A stretch of 64,000 bases of DNA from G963667675 sp963667675 (GTDB lineage: Bacteria; Chloroflexota; Dehalococcoidia; Lucifugimonadales; UBA3495). Location: the NCBI GenBank assembly GCA_963667675.1, contig OY763929.1:558001-622000 (forward strand), in the 5' to 3' direction. This document shows positions 1-8,868 of this stretch, piece after piece (the stretch's first letter is position 1; every line of letters begins with the position of its first letter). Made by a program: the position numbers and the translations under genes. The notes under the pieces were generated by a model. It saw only the letters and a program-made list of their open reading frames with translations, had not been told where the DNA came from and did no database searches.

Positions 1-1068
1 GTAGAACAGCCGGGCCATCTCCCGGAACTGGTTGTATTCCTGCAGGAACAACTCCTGGTAAACCGGGGCCGCCGCGGCCTTCAGCCCGGCGTCCTTCAAT
101 GCCGACGTGACATATGCCGCTGCCAGTACGCCCGACATCAAGGCCAGGTGGACGCCTGAAGAAAACAATGGGTCCACGAAGCATGCGGCATCTCCAGCCA
201 ATATGTACCCGTCGCCAACCAGCCGCCGGCAGACGTAGGACCAGTCCTTGAGCACCGAGGGCCCGGCGGTCAGTCTGGCTTCACTCAGCATCTCCGCGGT
301 CTTGGGGGCCTGGGCGATCTGGTCCATTAGGAACTTGCGGGGGCCTGATTGCTGCACTCCCTCCTGGTTGGCCGCGCTGTCCACCACGGCCCCGACGCTG
401 GCCCAGCCGGTGTGCAGGGGTATGACCCACAGCCAACCGTTGGCGTAGGACTCGATGAAGATATTGGTCTGGTCCGGCTCAGGCAGGCTTTGGAAGTTGT
501 CGAAGTAGCCGTACACCGCCAGGTTGCGAAAGAAATCGTCCCACTCCCGCATCCCAAGCTGGTGGGCCAGCAGCCCGCCCTGGCCGCTGGCGTCGACAAC
601 GAATCGGGCCGGCTCGGCCAAGCGGGCCCCGTCCGCCGACTCATAGCGCACCCCGGTAGCCCGGTCCCCGTCGAACGTCACGTCCGTAACCCGGCAGCCC
701 TCTCGCACGTCTACGCCGGCGGAGCGGCTGTTCTCCAGGAGAATCTGGTCAAACTGCGGCCGCCATACCTGGTATGAGTGGGGGTACTGGGCGTTGGTCT
801 CTTGGAAGTACCAGCTCCAAGGCGTCCTGTCCTTCCCCCACACCATGGTCGCGCCCCACTTGGGCAGGAATCCCGCCCGCTGCACCGCCGGCATGACTCC
901 CAACTCCTCAAGCACTGGCACGCTGGCAGGCAGCAGCGACTCTCCCACGTGGTCCCTGGGAAAGCGATCCCTCTCCAGGAGCAATACCCTGGCGCCCTGG
1001 CGCGCCAGCATGGTGGCGGTGGTGCTCCCCGCCGGGCCGCCGCCTACCACTATAACGTCATAGCTCAT
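1..1068 (-). CDS. Flavin-dependent halogenase-like FAD oxidoreductase (partial)
   Basis: About 356 codons are visible from an ATG at 1068; the C-terminus runs off the left edge. The N-terminus carries a Rossmann FAD site (VVGGGPAG, about residues 7-14). Two halogenase hallmarks are in place: a lysine at residue 70 in a GFLPKWGA context, where the CmlS-type enzymes keep their catalytic lysine, and WLWVIP at residues 212-217, the WxWxIP signature. In the known family these enzymes use FADH2, O2 and halide to make HOCl/HOBr, which the lysine delivers to an aromatic or activated substrate. A conserved GDAACFVDPLFSSG segment near residue 300 fits the FAD/substrate junction. Geranylgeranyl-reductase-like oxidoreductases are related, but they lack the WxWxIP box. 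Substrate is unknown, and no biosynthetic cluster is visible on this side. Confidence 0.75.
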   Translation of the reverse strand, partial: MSYDVIVVGGGPAGSTTATMLARQGARVLLLERDRFPRDHVGESLLPASVPVLEELGVMPAVQRAGFLPKWGATMVWGKDRTPWSWYFQETNAQYPHSYQVWRPQFDQILLENSRSAGVDVREGCRVTDVTFDGDRATGVRYESADGARLAEPARFVVDASGQGGLLAHQLGMREWDDFFRNLAVYGYFDNFQSLPEPDQTNIFIESYANGWLWVIPLHTGWASVGAVVDSAANQEGVQQSGPRKFLMDQIAQAPKTAEMLSEARLTAGPSVLKDWSYVCRRLVGDGYILAGDAACFVDPLFSSGVHLALMSGVLAAAYVTSALKDAGLKAAAAPVYQELFLQEYNQFREMARLFY

Positions 1069-1257
1069 GTAAAGACCCTAAGGGCAGTAAGGGATATGGC
1101 ATCAGGAATTGGGCGGTGCGGTTTTGCCGGTTGCCAGAAGGCCGTGTAAAGAACTTGGGGAATCTTGTGGTCAAGTTCCGCTGTGCCCGGCTTGACGAGC
1201 GGTATTATAGCACCCCTGGTCTGGGTATCGGGTGGCGTGCAGCCCTAGTTGGATTTC

Positions 1258-1285
1258 TTGACACTCTCTTGGCGATTGTGATAAA
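1258..1285 (+). promoter_or_regulatory. Probable sigma-70 promoter of hppA
   Basis: A perfect TTGACA at 1258-1263 is followed after 16 bases by GATAAA at 1280-1285, which is preceded by a TG pair (extended -10 like). It lies 50 bases before the hppA start, in the 267-base divergent gap. Confidence 0.5.
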
Positions 1286-1335
1286 TTTCTCACGCTCACG
1301 TCCTAGCCATACTAAAGCTGACTGAGAGTCGATTA

Positions 1336-3423
1336 GTGGAATCTTTCATCGTCGCAATTGCAGCCGGTGCCGTGGCCTTGCTCTTCGCCGCGGTCACCAC
1401 GCTGCGAGTCCTTAAGACCGAACAAGGCAACGAGCGGATGCAGGCCATCGGCGCCGCCATCCGCCAAGGCGCCGGAGCGTTTCTCCGCCGCGAGTACATG
1501 ACCCTCTTACCCTTCGCCCTGATCGTGACCATCGTCCTGGGCGTTCTGGACTACACCGTCTTCACCCACGACCTGGCGGCCCCAGCCACCGCGATTTCCT
1601 ACGTGGCCGGCACCATCTGTTCGGCCTTGACCGGGTTCGTCGGGATGAACGTGGCGGTGCGGGCCAACGTGCGCACCGCCGCCGCGGCCCAGACGGGCTT
1701 GAACCCAGCCCTCCGCGTCGCCTTCTCCAGCGGGTCCGTGATGGGAATAACGGTGGTGGGCATCGGGCTGCTGGGCGTCACCATCCTCTACCTGGTCTTC
1801 CAGAACATCAACGCCGTTGCCGGGTTCGGCTTCGGGGCCAGCTCCATCGCCCTCTTCGCCCGCGTGGGCGGCGGCATCTTCACCAAGGCCGCCGACGTTG
1901 GCTCCGACCTAGTGGGCAAGGTCGAGGCTGGCATTCCCGAGGACGACCCCCGCAATCCCGGCGTCATCGCCGACAACGTGGGCGACAACGTAGGCGACGT
2001 GGCCGGCATGGGGGCCGACCTGTTCGAGTCTTACGTCGGCAGCATAATCTCCGCGGTCGCCCTGTCTGCCAGCGCGGTGGCCCTGGCCGTGGGCGCCGGC
2101 GACTCCGATTTCAAAGACTCCCAGGCGGTGTTCCCCATGCTGCTGGCCGGCGCCGGAATCGTCGCCGCCATCCTGGGCACCTTTGTGGTCCGCAGCGGCG
2201 AGGAGGCCGACTTCGAAAAGCTGCTCTGGGCGCTGCGCTACGGAATTTTTTCCGCCGGCGGGATCCTGGTCGTCTTTGCCGCCATTCTTACCATCACCCT
2301 TACCGACAACTGGTGGTGGTTCGGCTGCGTCGTTGCCGGACTGGTAGCCGGAACGATCATCGGCCTGGCCACCGAATACTTCACTTCCTACAGCTACAAC
2401 CCGACGAAGAAGGTCTCCGAGTCGTCGCAGACCGGGGCCGCCACCGTCATCATCAGCGGAATAGCCACCGGCATGATGAGCACCTTGATTCCGGTCATCT
2501 GCGTGTCCGTGGCTATCCTGCTGGCCTACTGGTTTGCCGGATTCTACGGCGTGGCCCTGGCCGGGGTTGGGCTGCTTTCCACCTTGGGCATTACCCTGGC
2601 CACCGATGCCTACGGCCCCGTGGCCGACAACGCCGGCGGCATCGCCGAACAGGCCAACCTAGACCCCCAGGTTCGGCAACGCACCGATGCGCTGGACGCC
2701 CTGGGCAACACCACCGCGGCCACCGGCAAGGGTTTCGCCATAGGTTCCGCGGCCCTTACCGCCCTGGCCCTGCTGGCTGCATATTCGGTCAGCGCCGAGC
2801 TAATCACCATCGGGGACGACGGGAAGTTGCTGGCCGACGCCGGCGGAATCAACCTGTTGCAGCCGCAAATTCTCGTGGGCCTGGTCATCGGCGCAATGCT
2901 ACCCTTCCTCTTCTCGGCATTGACCATGCAGGCCGTGGGCCGCGCCGCCCAGGGCATCGTAGAAGAGGTCCGCCGCCAGTTCCGGGAAATCCCCGGACTG
3001 ATGGAAGGCACGGCAACGCCGGACTCCGCCCGCTGCGTGGACATAAGCACCCGCGGCGCACTGCGGGAGATGATCCTCCCCGGCGTAATGGCCGTCGTTG
3101 CCCCCATCGCCACCGGCTTCATCCTGGGAGAGGCCGCGTTGGGCGGCCTGCTCATCGGCGCAGTGGCCGCGGGGTTTATGCTGGCCATCATGATGGCCAG
3201 CGCCGGCGGAGCGTGGGACAACGCCAAGAAGTACGTGGAACTGGGAAACTTCGGCGGCAAGGGATCCGAGGCCCACAAGGCCGCAGTCGAGGGCGACGTG
3301 GTCGGAGACCCCTTCAAGGACACTTCCGGTCCGTCGCTGAACATCCTGCTCAAGCTGATGGCCATCGTGTCCTTGGTGTTCGCCCCGGTGTTCCTGGAAG
3401 TGTCGCCCCTTCTGCAGTTCTAG
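1336..3423 (+). CDS. hppA: Membrane-bound proton-translocating pyrophosphatase, K+-dependent type
   Basis: This 695-residue integral membrane protein couples hydrolysis of pyrophosphate to ion pumping out of the cytoplasm. The family's long catalytic block is present at about residues 187-222 (DVGSDLVGKVEAG, EDDPRNP, DNVGDNVGD), and the second acidic block (DAYGPVADNAGGIAEQ) lies further on. In the GNTTAATGKG segment (457-466) residue 461 is Ala and 464 is Gly. In this family that marks the K+-dependent class; K+-independent enzymes carry Lys and Thr there. Whether H+ or Na+ is pumped cannot be settled by eye. Length is normal. The start is GTG at 1336, behind a plausible promoter. It stands alone, convergent with the GT20 gene. 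Confidence 0.95.
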   Translation: MESFIVAIAAGAVALLFAAVTTLRVLKTEQGNERMQAIGAAIRQGAGAFLRREYMTLLPFALIVTIVLGVLDYTVFTHDLAAPATAISYVAGTICSALTGFVGMNVAVRANVRTAAAAQTGLNPALRVAFSSGSVMGITVVGIGLLGVTILYLVFQNINAVAGFGFGASSIALFARVGGGIFTKAADVGSDLVGKVEAGIPEDDPRNPGVIADNVGDNVGDVAGMGADLFESYVGSIISAVALSASAVALAVGAGDSDFKDSQAVFPMLLAGAGIVAAILGTFVVRSGEEADFEKLLWALRYGIFSAGGILVVFAAILTITLTDNWWWFGCVVAGLVAGTIIGLATEYFTSYSYNPTKKVSESSQTGAATVIISGIATGMMSTLIPVICVSVAILLAYWFAGFYGVALAGVGLLSTLGITLATDAYGPVADNAGGIAEQANLDPQVRQRTDALDALGNTTAATGKGFAIGSAALTALALLAAYSVSAELITIGDDGKLLADAGGINLLQPQILVGLVIGAMLPFLFSALTMQAVGRAAQGIVEEVRRQFREIPGLMEGTATPDSARCVDISTRGALREMILPGVMAVVAPIATGFILGEAALGGLLIGAVAAGFMLAIMMASAGGAWDNAKKYVELGNFGGKGSEAHKAAVEGDVVGDPFKDTSGPSLNILLKLMAIVSLVFAPVFLEVSPLLQF

Positions 3424-3460
3424 GCCGGACTAACCCGTCCCAGGACCTTCCACCAAGGCC

Positions 3461-5008
3461 TCACCCCCCGGTGCAGCTTGCTATGTCCCGTAACTGCCGG
3501 GCAATCCAGTCGGCATTGTCTGCGTTGCACACTGCCGACACTAGCTTCGCGGCGCGTAGCTTCCGGTCTTCCACGGGCATGTTAATCGCCTGGTAAAGCG
3601 CGTCTGTGGTGCCCTCGACGTCGGTGGGAGCTACCGATAGGGCCCCTTCAGATAGTTGGTGATGCGCGCCGCTGTTTTCCGATAGCACCAGCACTCCGTC
3701 CCTGGTGTTGACCACCGGTCCCTCTTTGGCCACCAGGTTCGTGCCCTCGATTATCGTGTTGACCAACAAGGTGTCGTATAGCTTCATCCCGGCTATGGCC
3801 TGGGTGTAGTTGTTCTCGACGAAAGTGGTGATGGGCTGCCAATCCTCGCTGCCGAAGCGGTCATTGATTTGCCGGACAACTTGATTGATTTCCTCCAGGT
3901 ATCTTTGGTACTGGCGTATGTGAGTGCGGGAGGGGACCAGGAAAGCCAGGAATTTCACCCGGCCCTGCAGTTCGGGATGCCGTGACAACAGCAACTCATA
4001 CGCCCTGAATCCCCGGATGATGTTCTTGTTGGGCTCGGCCCGGTCGATGCGCATGATCGTATGCTCGCCGCAGATGGCCGCCAGCCGTTTTTCATATTCC
4101 AAGGCTCTGGTGGAGTTGGCGATTCGCTGGACTTCGTCGACGTTAATGGAAATCGGGTATGCCTTGACGTGGGCGCTGCGGCCCTGTAGGCCAACTACCC
4201 CGCGGTTGTAGTCGACTTCCGCTTCAGGCAGAAAATGAGCGACGGTATCCAGGAAGCTGCCGCGGTCTTGAGGGGTCTGGAACCCTAGCAGGTCGGCGGC
4301 GCACAAGCTGCGGCATATCTGCCGGACGATATAGCTGGGGACCATTTGCCAGTAACGGGCAGCGGGCCAGGGCACGTGCACGTAGTGCTGGATGATGGCC
4401 TCCGGGACCTCCTGTCGGACGTATCCGGGTAACAGGTACAGGTGATAGTCGTGCCCCATGACGATCGGCGGCAGAGATCCCTCGCGAGCCTCCTCTACCA
4501 CGGCTTGGGCGAATGCCTGGTTTACCGGCACGTACCCGGTCTGCCAGGCATCATGGACCGAAGCATCCACGTTGGGGTTGTAAGGCGGGTTCCACATATA
4601 GTGATGTAGGAACCAGAGTAGGGGATTGCAAAATATGTTGTAGTACTTGTGGTACGTCCGGCGAGGAGACACCACGTAGCGGAGGTTGATTTTGTGGCCG
4701 GGCAGGGGCGACGGTAACCTACGCCCCTCGCTGCCTTTGGCTACAGCGCGGTCTCCTTCGCCCATGGCGCTGGCCACCCAGGTGAATTCCACGCTCTGGG
4801 CCAGGGAGCTTAACGCCGTGACCGCGCCGCTGCTCCCGCGACGCGCCTCCGGACGCCCCGCCGGAGTCATCTGGTACTCCACCGGCCCCCGGTTGCTCGC
4901 CAGGATGAGTGAACGCCTGGAGAGTACGGAGTCGCACAACTCCTGTAGTTCCGCGTCGTTCACCAAGTCGGCTCCCAGGCGGGCTGCTTGGTGCGGCGAG
5001 ACTCCCAT
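3461..5008 (-). CDS. Divergent GT20 glycosyltransferase (trehalose-phosphate synthase-like)
   Basis: The 515-residue protein has the GT20/GT-B layout: an N-terminal ASNRGPVEY loop, a central GHDYHLYLLP, a VPWP helix, and a C-terminal EGTNLVAKEGP nucleotide-sugar segment. In place of the usual RLDYxKG motif it reads RIDRAEPNKNIIRGF. That resembles the actinobacterial VldE-like branch rather than classical OtsA. It probably transfers a nucleotide-activated glucose, or an analogue, to a sugar phosphate, but donor and acceptor cannot be read. No phosphatase gene is adjacent. A second, more canonical GT20 with otsB lies at 41165-43505, so this copy probably has a different substrate. It is followed convergently by hppA. 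Confidence 0.8.
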   Translation of the reverse strand: MGVSPHQAARLGADLVNDAELQELCDSVLSRRSLILASNRGPVEYQMTPAGRPEARRGSSGAVTALSSLAQSVEFTWVASAMGEGDRAVAKGSEGRRLPSPLPGHKINLRYVVSPRRTYHKYYNIFCNPLLWFLHHYMWNPPYNPNVDASVHDAWQTGYVPVNQAFAQAVVEEAREGSLPPIVMGHDYHLYLLPGYVRQEVPEAIIQHYVHVPWPAARYWQMVPSYIVRQICRSLCAADLLGFQTPQDRGSFLDTVAHFLPEAEVDYNRGVVGLQGRSAHVKAYPISINVDEVQRIANSTRALEYEKRLAAICGEHTIMRIDRAEPNKNIIRGFRAYELLLSRHPELQGRVKFLAFLVPSRTHIRQYQRYLEEINQVVRQINDRFGSEDWQPITTFVENNYTQAIAGMKLYDTLLVNTIIEGTNLVAKEGPVVNTRDGVLVLSENSGAHHQLSEGALSVAPTDVEGTTDALYQAINMPVEDRKLRAAKLVSAVCNADNADWIARQLRDIASCTGG

Positions 5009-5230
5009 GACGCGCAGGGTAGCAAGAAAGCTCTCTCCGGTGGAAGCAAGTGTAGAGCCCGGTCTCCGGGCCGCCCGTTGATTCTACACGAAACACCCAT
5101 GCAATCCCATTCTTGCCGCTGGAATGCCAACGGCCAAGTTGGAGCAGAGAGCGCACGGACGCTGGCAAGCCGGGCTATATGGGGTGCCGTCCGCACATGG
5201 GCTCAACCTGCGATGCCCGTTTTGGAAACG

Positions 5231-6643
5231 TCACACGGGCGGCCGTCGCTGCCCCCAATCCGTAGCCTGCTCGTAGGCGTGGGCCGCCCTGAGCACGGTC
5301 GCGTCGTCGAAGGCCCGACCCGCCAACTGCAGACCTATGGGCAGCCCGGACTCGTCGAATCCGCAAGGAACTGAGACCGCCGGGAATCCGGTAATGTTGT
5401 AGGCCCGCGTGTACTGGGTCAACGCCGTTACCGTACCCACTTTGTGCTCCCCGGCCCGGACGCTGTTGGCCAGCAGTTTAGGGGCCGTCACCGGCTCGGT
5501 TGGCCCCGCCAGCAAGTCTCCCTCCTCCAACAGGCGGCGAGCTTGGTCGTTGAACATCGCCCTAGCTTGCTGGGCTCTCAAATAGTCGGCTGCTGATATG
5601 AATAGGCCTGCTTCCAACCGCAGCCGCACTGGAGGATATATCTTGTCCGCGTCGGTAGACAGCAGGTCGCGGTAGTAGGCCGCGGCCTCCGCCATGATGA
5701 TGGCGGTGGAGATGGGGTCTGACTGAACGAACATGGGGAACGACACCTCGGTGACCACCGCTCCCCTGTCCGCCAGCGCGTCGATGGCGGTCCGCACGGC
5801 CCTCTCCACCTGCGGGTCCAGTGGGGCCTCGAAGAACTCCCGGGGAACGCCCACCCGCAGGCCGCGGATGTCTCCCGTCAGGCCGCTTGCGTAGTCGGGG
5901 ATGTCCGCCCGCGCCGAGGCTGAATCCCTGGGGTCGTGGCCGGCGATGGCGTTCATGGCCAGGGCGGCGTCCTCCACCGTTCGCGTCATGGGGCCCGGAT
6001 GGTCCAATGACCAGGAAAGGGGCGTCAGGCCAAATTTGCTCACCAAGCCGTAGGTCGGTTTGAAGCCTACGATGCCGCAAAGGGCTGCCGGTATTCGGAT
6101 TGATCCGCCGGTGTCGCTGCCCGTGGCTATAGTACATTGCCCCGCTGCTACCGCCGAACCCGAGCCGCCGCTGGAGCCTCCGGCCACAACCTCCGGGTCC
6201 CACGGGTTGTGCATGTGGCCGTAGTCCGAGTTCTCCCCGGTGGGGCCGTAGGCCAGCGGGTGCATATTCAACTTCCCCAGGAGGATTGCGCCTGCCTGGA
6301 GCAGCCTTTCCGCTACGGTGCAGTCCTGCTGGGGGACAAAGTTGTCGAATATCTTTGACCCCGACGTGGTGCGCACCCCGGCGGTGTTATACAGGTCTTT
6401 GAGACCGACCGGAATGCCGTGAAGCGGCCCCCGGTATTTTCCAGCCTGAATCTCGCTCTCGGCCCTACGCGCCGCGGCCTGGGCCGCCTCGGGCAAGAGG
6501 GTAATGAAGGAATTCAACACCGGCTCGGTGGCGTTGATGCGGGCCAGGTGGGCGTCCACCACCTCCACCGGCGACACCTCCCCGGCCTGGTACAGCCGGG
6601 ACAGTTGCCCGGCGCTCATGTGGCACAGCTCTATTGAGTTCAT
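5231..6643 (-). CDS. Amidase-signature amidohydrolase (GatA-like)
   Basis: The 470-residue amidase-signature enzyme hydrolyses a carboxamide through a Ser-cisSer-Lys triad. All three residues are visible with exact GatA spacing: Lys82 (PVGLKDLYN), Ser157 (GGSSGGSGS) and Ser181 (GSDTGGSIRIP), 75 and 24 residues apart. The sequence is close to GatA of the Glu-tRNA(Gln)/Asp-tRNA(Asn) amidotransferase. No gatB is seen here, and the upstream small gene is only loosely GatC-like. A free-standing amidase acting on a small amide is therefore as likely as a tRNA-dependent role. The start is ATG at 6643; its ribosome binding site is weak. Confidence 0.85.
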   Translation of the reverse strand: MNSIELCHMSAGQLSRLYQAGEVSPVEVVDAHLARINATEPVLNSFITLLPEAAQAAARRAESEIQAGKYRGPLHGIPVGLKDLYNTAGVRTTSGSKIFDNFVPQQDCTVAERLLQAGAILLGKLNMHPLAYGPTGENSDYGHMHNPWDPEVVAGGSSGGSGSAVAAGQCTIATGSDTGGSIRIPAALCGIVGFKPTYGLVSKFGLTPLSWSLDHPGPMTRTVEDAALAMNAIAGHDPRDSASARADIPDYASGLTGDIRGLRVGVPREFFEAPLDPQVERAVRTAIDALADRGAVVTEVSFPMFVQSDPISTAIIMAEAAAYYRDLLSTDADKIYPPVRLRLEAGLFISAADYLRAQQARAMFNDQARRLLEEGDLLAGPTEPVTAPKLLANSVRAGEHKVGTVTALTQYTRAYNITGFPAVSVPCGFDESGLPIGLQLAGRAFDDATVLRAAHAYEQATDWGQRRPPV

Positions 6644-6759
6644 CCAGATCCACTCGTCAATCCGGCCCGCGCCGCAGTGTTGAAAAAGGGCTCAGGCCCA
6701 AGGCCAACCCACAGCAGACTCCGAACTGCTTGAGGGCGGAATGCCCTCTGCGCCGGGGC

Positions 6760-6954
6760 CTAGCTCCCCGGCGGAGCGAGCGTCATATCCGGCTCTGCCC
6801 CTGCCGCGTCTATGTCTTTCAGGGCATCCAGGCCCGACAGTATGTTCTGGACTATGGGAAAGAGCTCTTCGCCGTGCCTGCCGCCCACGTCCACGCCAAC
6901 GGCGTCAGCCAGTGCCAGGAAGGCGTCATGGGTCAGGCGTTTGTCTTCCGGCAT
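6760..6954 (-). CDS. Small GatC-like / amidase-associated protein
   Basis: This 64-residue protein starts at ATG 6954; an in-frame extension to 7113 exists but has low-complexity, non-conserved content. The C-terminal half (FPIVQNILSGLDALKDIDAAG, ending EPDMTLAPP) matches the GatC pattern of a helical hairpin followed by a short acidic/proline stretch. It also resembles the small proteins often encoded next to stand-alone amidases. It lies 116 bases upstream of the amidase on the same strand and probably acts as its partner or stabiliser. It is too short for a confident family call. Confidence 0.5.
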   Translation of the reverse strand: MPEDKRLTHDAFLALADAVGVDVGGRHGEELFPIVQNILSGLDALKDIDAAGAEPDMTLAPPGS

Positions 6955-7152
6955 GCGTCCAATATCTCTAAGGGCGAAATTGTACGGGCCTTTAGCTACC
7001 CCAGCAATGCGCAACCAATTATGGCCTGGAAGCAGGCAACATGCAATCTGGCCGCTGCGGGGATTCAGGCGTGCATCCTGGCTGCGTCGGTTGGTAAAAC
7101 CGCGGCCTCCCAATTATCATGTTTACCGGCTTCGACCGCGTACATCCAGCCT

Positions 7153-7980
7153 ATGGGAGGTCGCTTGGCTTACTGCTCTAACTGCGGACAACAGGGCGCC
7201 CCTGACGCTGCTTACTGTTACAACTGCGGCGGCTTCATGGGTGTTCCCGAGGAGCCGCCTCAGTTGGACAGCCCGGCTGAGGCCGAAGGTCCAGGAACGG
7301 TTCCCTGGAACGCTCGGCACGTGGGCCTAGGCATCGTCGCGGTGGGGGCGTTGAGCGTACCCGCAGCCTACGTCGCCGTCTATATCGGTCGACAAGTTGA
7401 ACAGTACGAAGAGGCGCTGAGCACCTGGCTGGGTGTTCATCTCGTGGGGCTGGTGGTGATAGGGGCGGTGTGGTACTTGGGAATCAGGGCCTTCGACGCC
7501 CGTTGGAGCGCCCTTGGGCTTAGACCGCCGGCGGTCCCCTGGCCCAGGGCGGTGCTTTGGGCTGTAGGAACACTGGCGGCCAGCCTCGCCGCGTCGTTCG
7601 TCTACGTCGCTATCGTTGACCTCACCGGTGCTGAAGTCCTGTCGCCTCCTGACATCAGTCCAGACATTGCCTTTCCCGGACTGGCCGCGGTGTTCACGTT
7701 CCAGGCGTTGGCGGTGACGACCCCTATGGTGGAGGAAATCTTCTTTAGGGGATTCGTCTTTGCCGGGTTGGCGTCGCGTCTGGGGGCGTGGCGTGCCCTG
7801 GTGGTCAGTTCGGCGGTCTTCAGCGCGTTCCATTTGGGCCTGGCCGTGCTCATTCCGATATTTGTGACGGGGTTGCTCCTGGCGTGGCTCTATCATCGGA
7901 CAGGGTCCATTTGGCCCGGCGTCTTGGCCCATGCCGGACAAAACATGCTGGCCTTGGCCGTCGGTATTTACGGGGTCTAG
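7153..7980 (+). CDS. Zinc-ribbon CPBP-family intramembrane protease
   Basis: The 275-residue protein is read from ATG 7153; the open frame extends further left, but that part overlaps the divergent GatC-like gene and shows no protein features. It opens with a double-CxxC zinc ribbon (Cys8, 11, 22, 25: YCSNCG, YCYNCG), then a short acidic/proline linker, then about seven hydrophobic segments. The CPBP (Abi/Rce1-type) signature follows: EEIFFR with Glu194, Glu195 and Arg199, then FSAFHLGL and a final AHAGQN, giving the glutamate/histidine site. Family members are membrane glutamic proteases or adaptors. The target is unknown; the ribbon suggests cytoplasmic protein binding. Confidence 0.8.
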   Translation: MGGRLAYCSNCGQQGAPDAAYCYNCGGFMGVPEEPPQLDSPAEAEGPGTVPWNARHVGLGIVAVGALSVPAAYVAVYIGRQVEQYEEALSTWLGVHLVGLVVIGAVWYLGIRAFDARWSALGLRPPAVPWPRAVLWAVGTLAASLAASFVYVAIVDLTGAEVLSPPDISPDIAFPGLAAVFTFQALAVTTPMVEEIFFRGFVFAGLASRLGAWRALVVSSAVFSAFHLGLAVLIPIFVTGLLLAWLYHRTGSIWPGVLAHAGQNMLALAVGIYGV

Positions 7981-8046
7981 ACAAGTATTTGGATGTGATA
8001 TACATTTCCCTGAATGTATTTTGGCGACTATTCGGCAAGGCGTTGA

Positions 8047-8868
8047 ATGAAAACGGACCGGATACAGCGAAAATTTGAAGCGCTTCGGCAACAGCGGAAG
8101 ACGGGTCTCGTCGTCTTTGTGACCTCGGGCTTCCCCGACAAGCAGGCCACTTTGGAACTGGTGCCGGAGTTGGTGTCCGCGGGCGCCGACTTGGTGGAAC
8201 TGGGCGTGCCCTTCAGCGATCCCCTGGCCGAAGGCCCGATAATTCAGCAGTCGTCCTTTCGAGCGCTTCAAGAGGGTGTCACTCTGACGGACTGCCTGGA
8301 CATGACCCGAACCCTCCGGGGACATGTGCCTGACACTCCCCTCATCCTGATGGGATACTACAACCCCATCTACCGCTACGGCCTGAGCCGTTTTGCCGAA
8401 GACGCTGAAGCGGCCGGCGTCGACGGCGTCATAGTGGTGGACCTTCCCCAGTTCGAGGTTGCGCCCCTTGCGGCCCAGTGCGACCCCAGGGGCATCGACA
8501 TCATCCCCTTGCTGGCGCCGACCAGCACCGACGAAAGCATCCAGGCAGCCTGCGCCCATGCCTCGGGTTTCGTCTATTGCATCAGCGTCACCGGCGTCAC
8601 CGGCACTCGTGAACAGGTATCGGAGCGGGGCTTTGGCTTGATCGAACGAGTACGGGCCTACACTTCCCTGCCGCTGGCATTCGGATTCGGCATTTCCCGG
8701 CGGGAGCACGTGGAAAAGGTGGGCGAGAGGGCCGAAGCGGCTGTGGTCGGCAGCGCCTTGGTAAAGGTGATGCTGGAGTCGCCCCGAGACCAATTGGTGC
8801 AGCAGGCCGGTCGGTTGGTATACGAATTGTCCGGCATGGCGGAGCCGGTATTGCGAGGTTCCGGTTAG
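8047..8868 (+). CDS. trpA: Tryptophan synthase alpha subunit
   Basis: The 273-residue TIM-barrel enzyme cleaves indole-3-glycerol phosphate to indole and glyceraldehyde 3-phosphate; indole is then channelled to TrpB. The active-site Glu and Asp are visible in VELGVPFSDPLAEGP. The phosphate-binding loops are present as LMGYYNPI and GFGISRREHVEKV. Length is typical. No trpB or other trp gene is adjacent, which is unusual. It instead heads a trpA-aroH-aroF run, and its TAG stop shares one base with the GTG start of aroH, so translation is probably coupled. Confidence 0.95.
   Translation: MKTDRIQRKFEALRQQRKTGLVVFVTSGFPDKQATLELVPELVSAGADLVELGVPFSDPLAEGPIIQQSSFRALQEGVTLTDCLDMTRTLRGHVPDTPLILMGYYNPIYRYGLSRFAEDAEAAGVDGVIVVDLPQFEVAPLAAQCDPRGIDIIPLLAPTSTDESIQAACAHASGFVYCISVTGVTGTREQVSERGFGLIERVRAYTSLPLAFGFGISRREHVEKVGERAEAAVVGSALVKVMLESPRDQLVQQAGRLVYELSGMAEPVLRGSG

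Noticed and set aside
2313..3596. 427-codon Arg/Gly-rich frame overlapping hppA
   Set aside because: It is the +1 shadow of hppA; composition is non-protein-like.
7327..8793. 488-codon antisense open frame opposite the CPBP gene and trpA
   Set aside because: It opposes two clear genes and shows the shadow composition typical of GC-rich codon bias; no motif is seen. Similar long antisense frames at 36063-37361 (opposite secA) and 54253-55725 (opposite mfd) were left out for the same reason.
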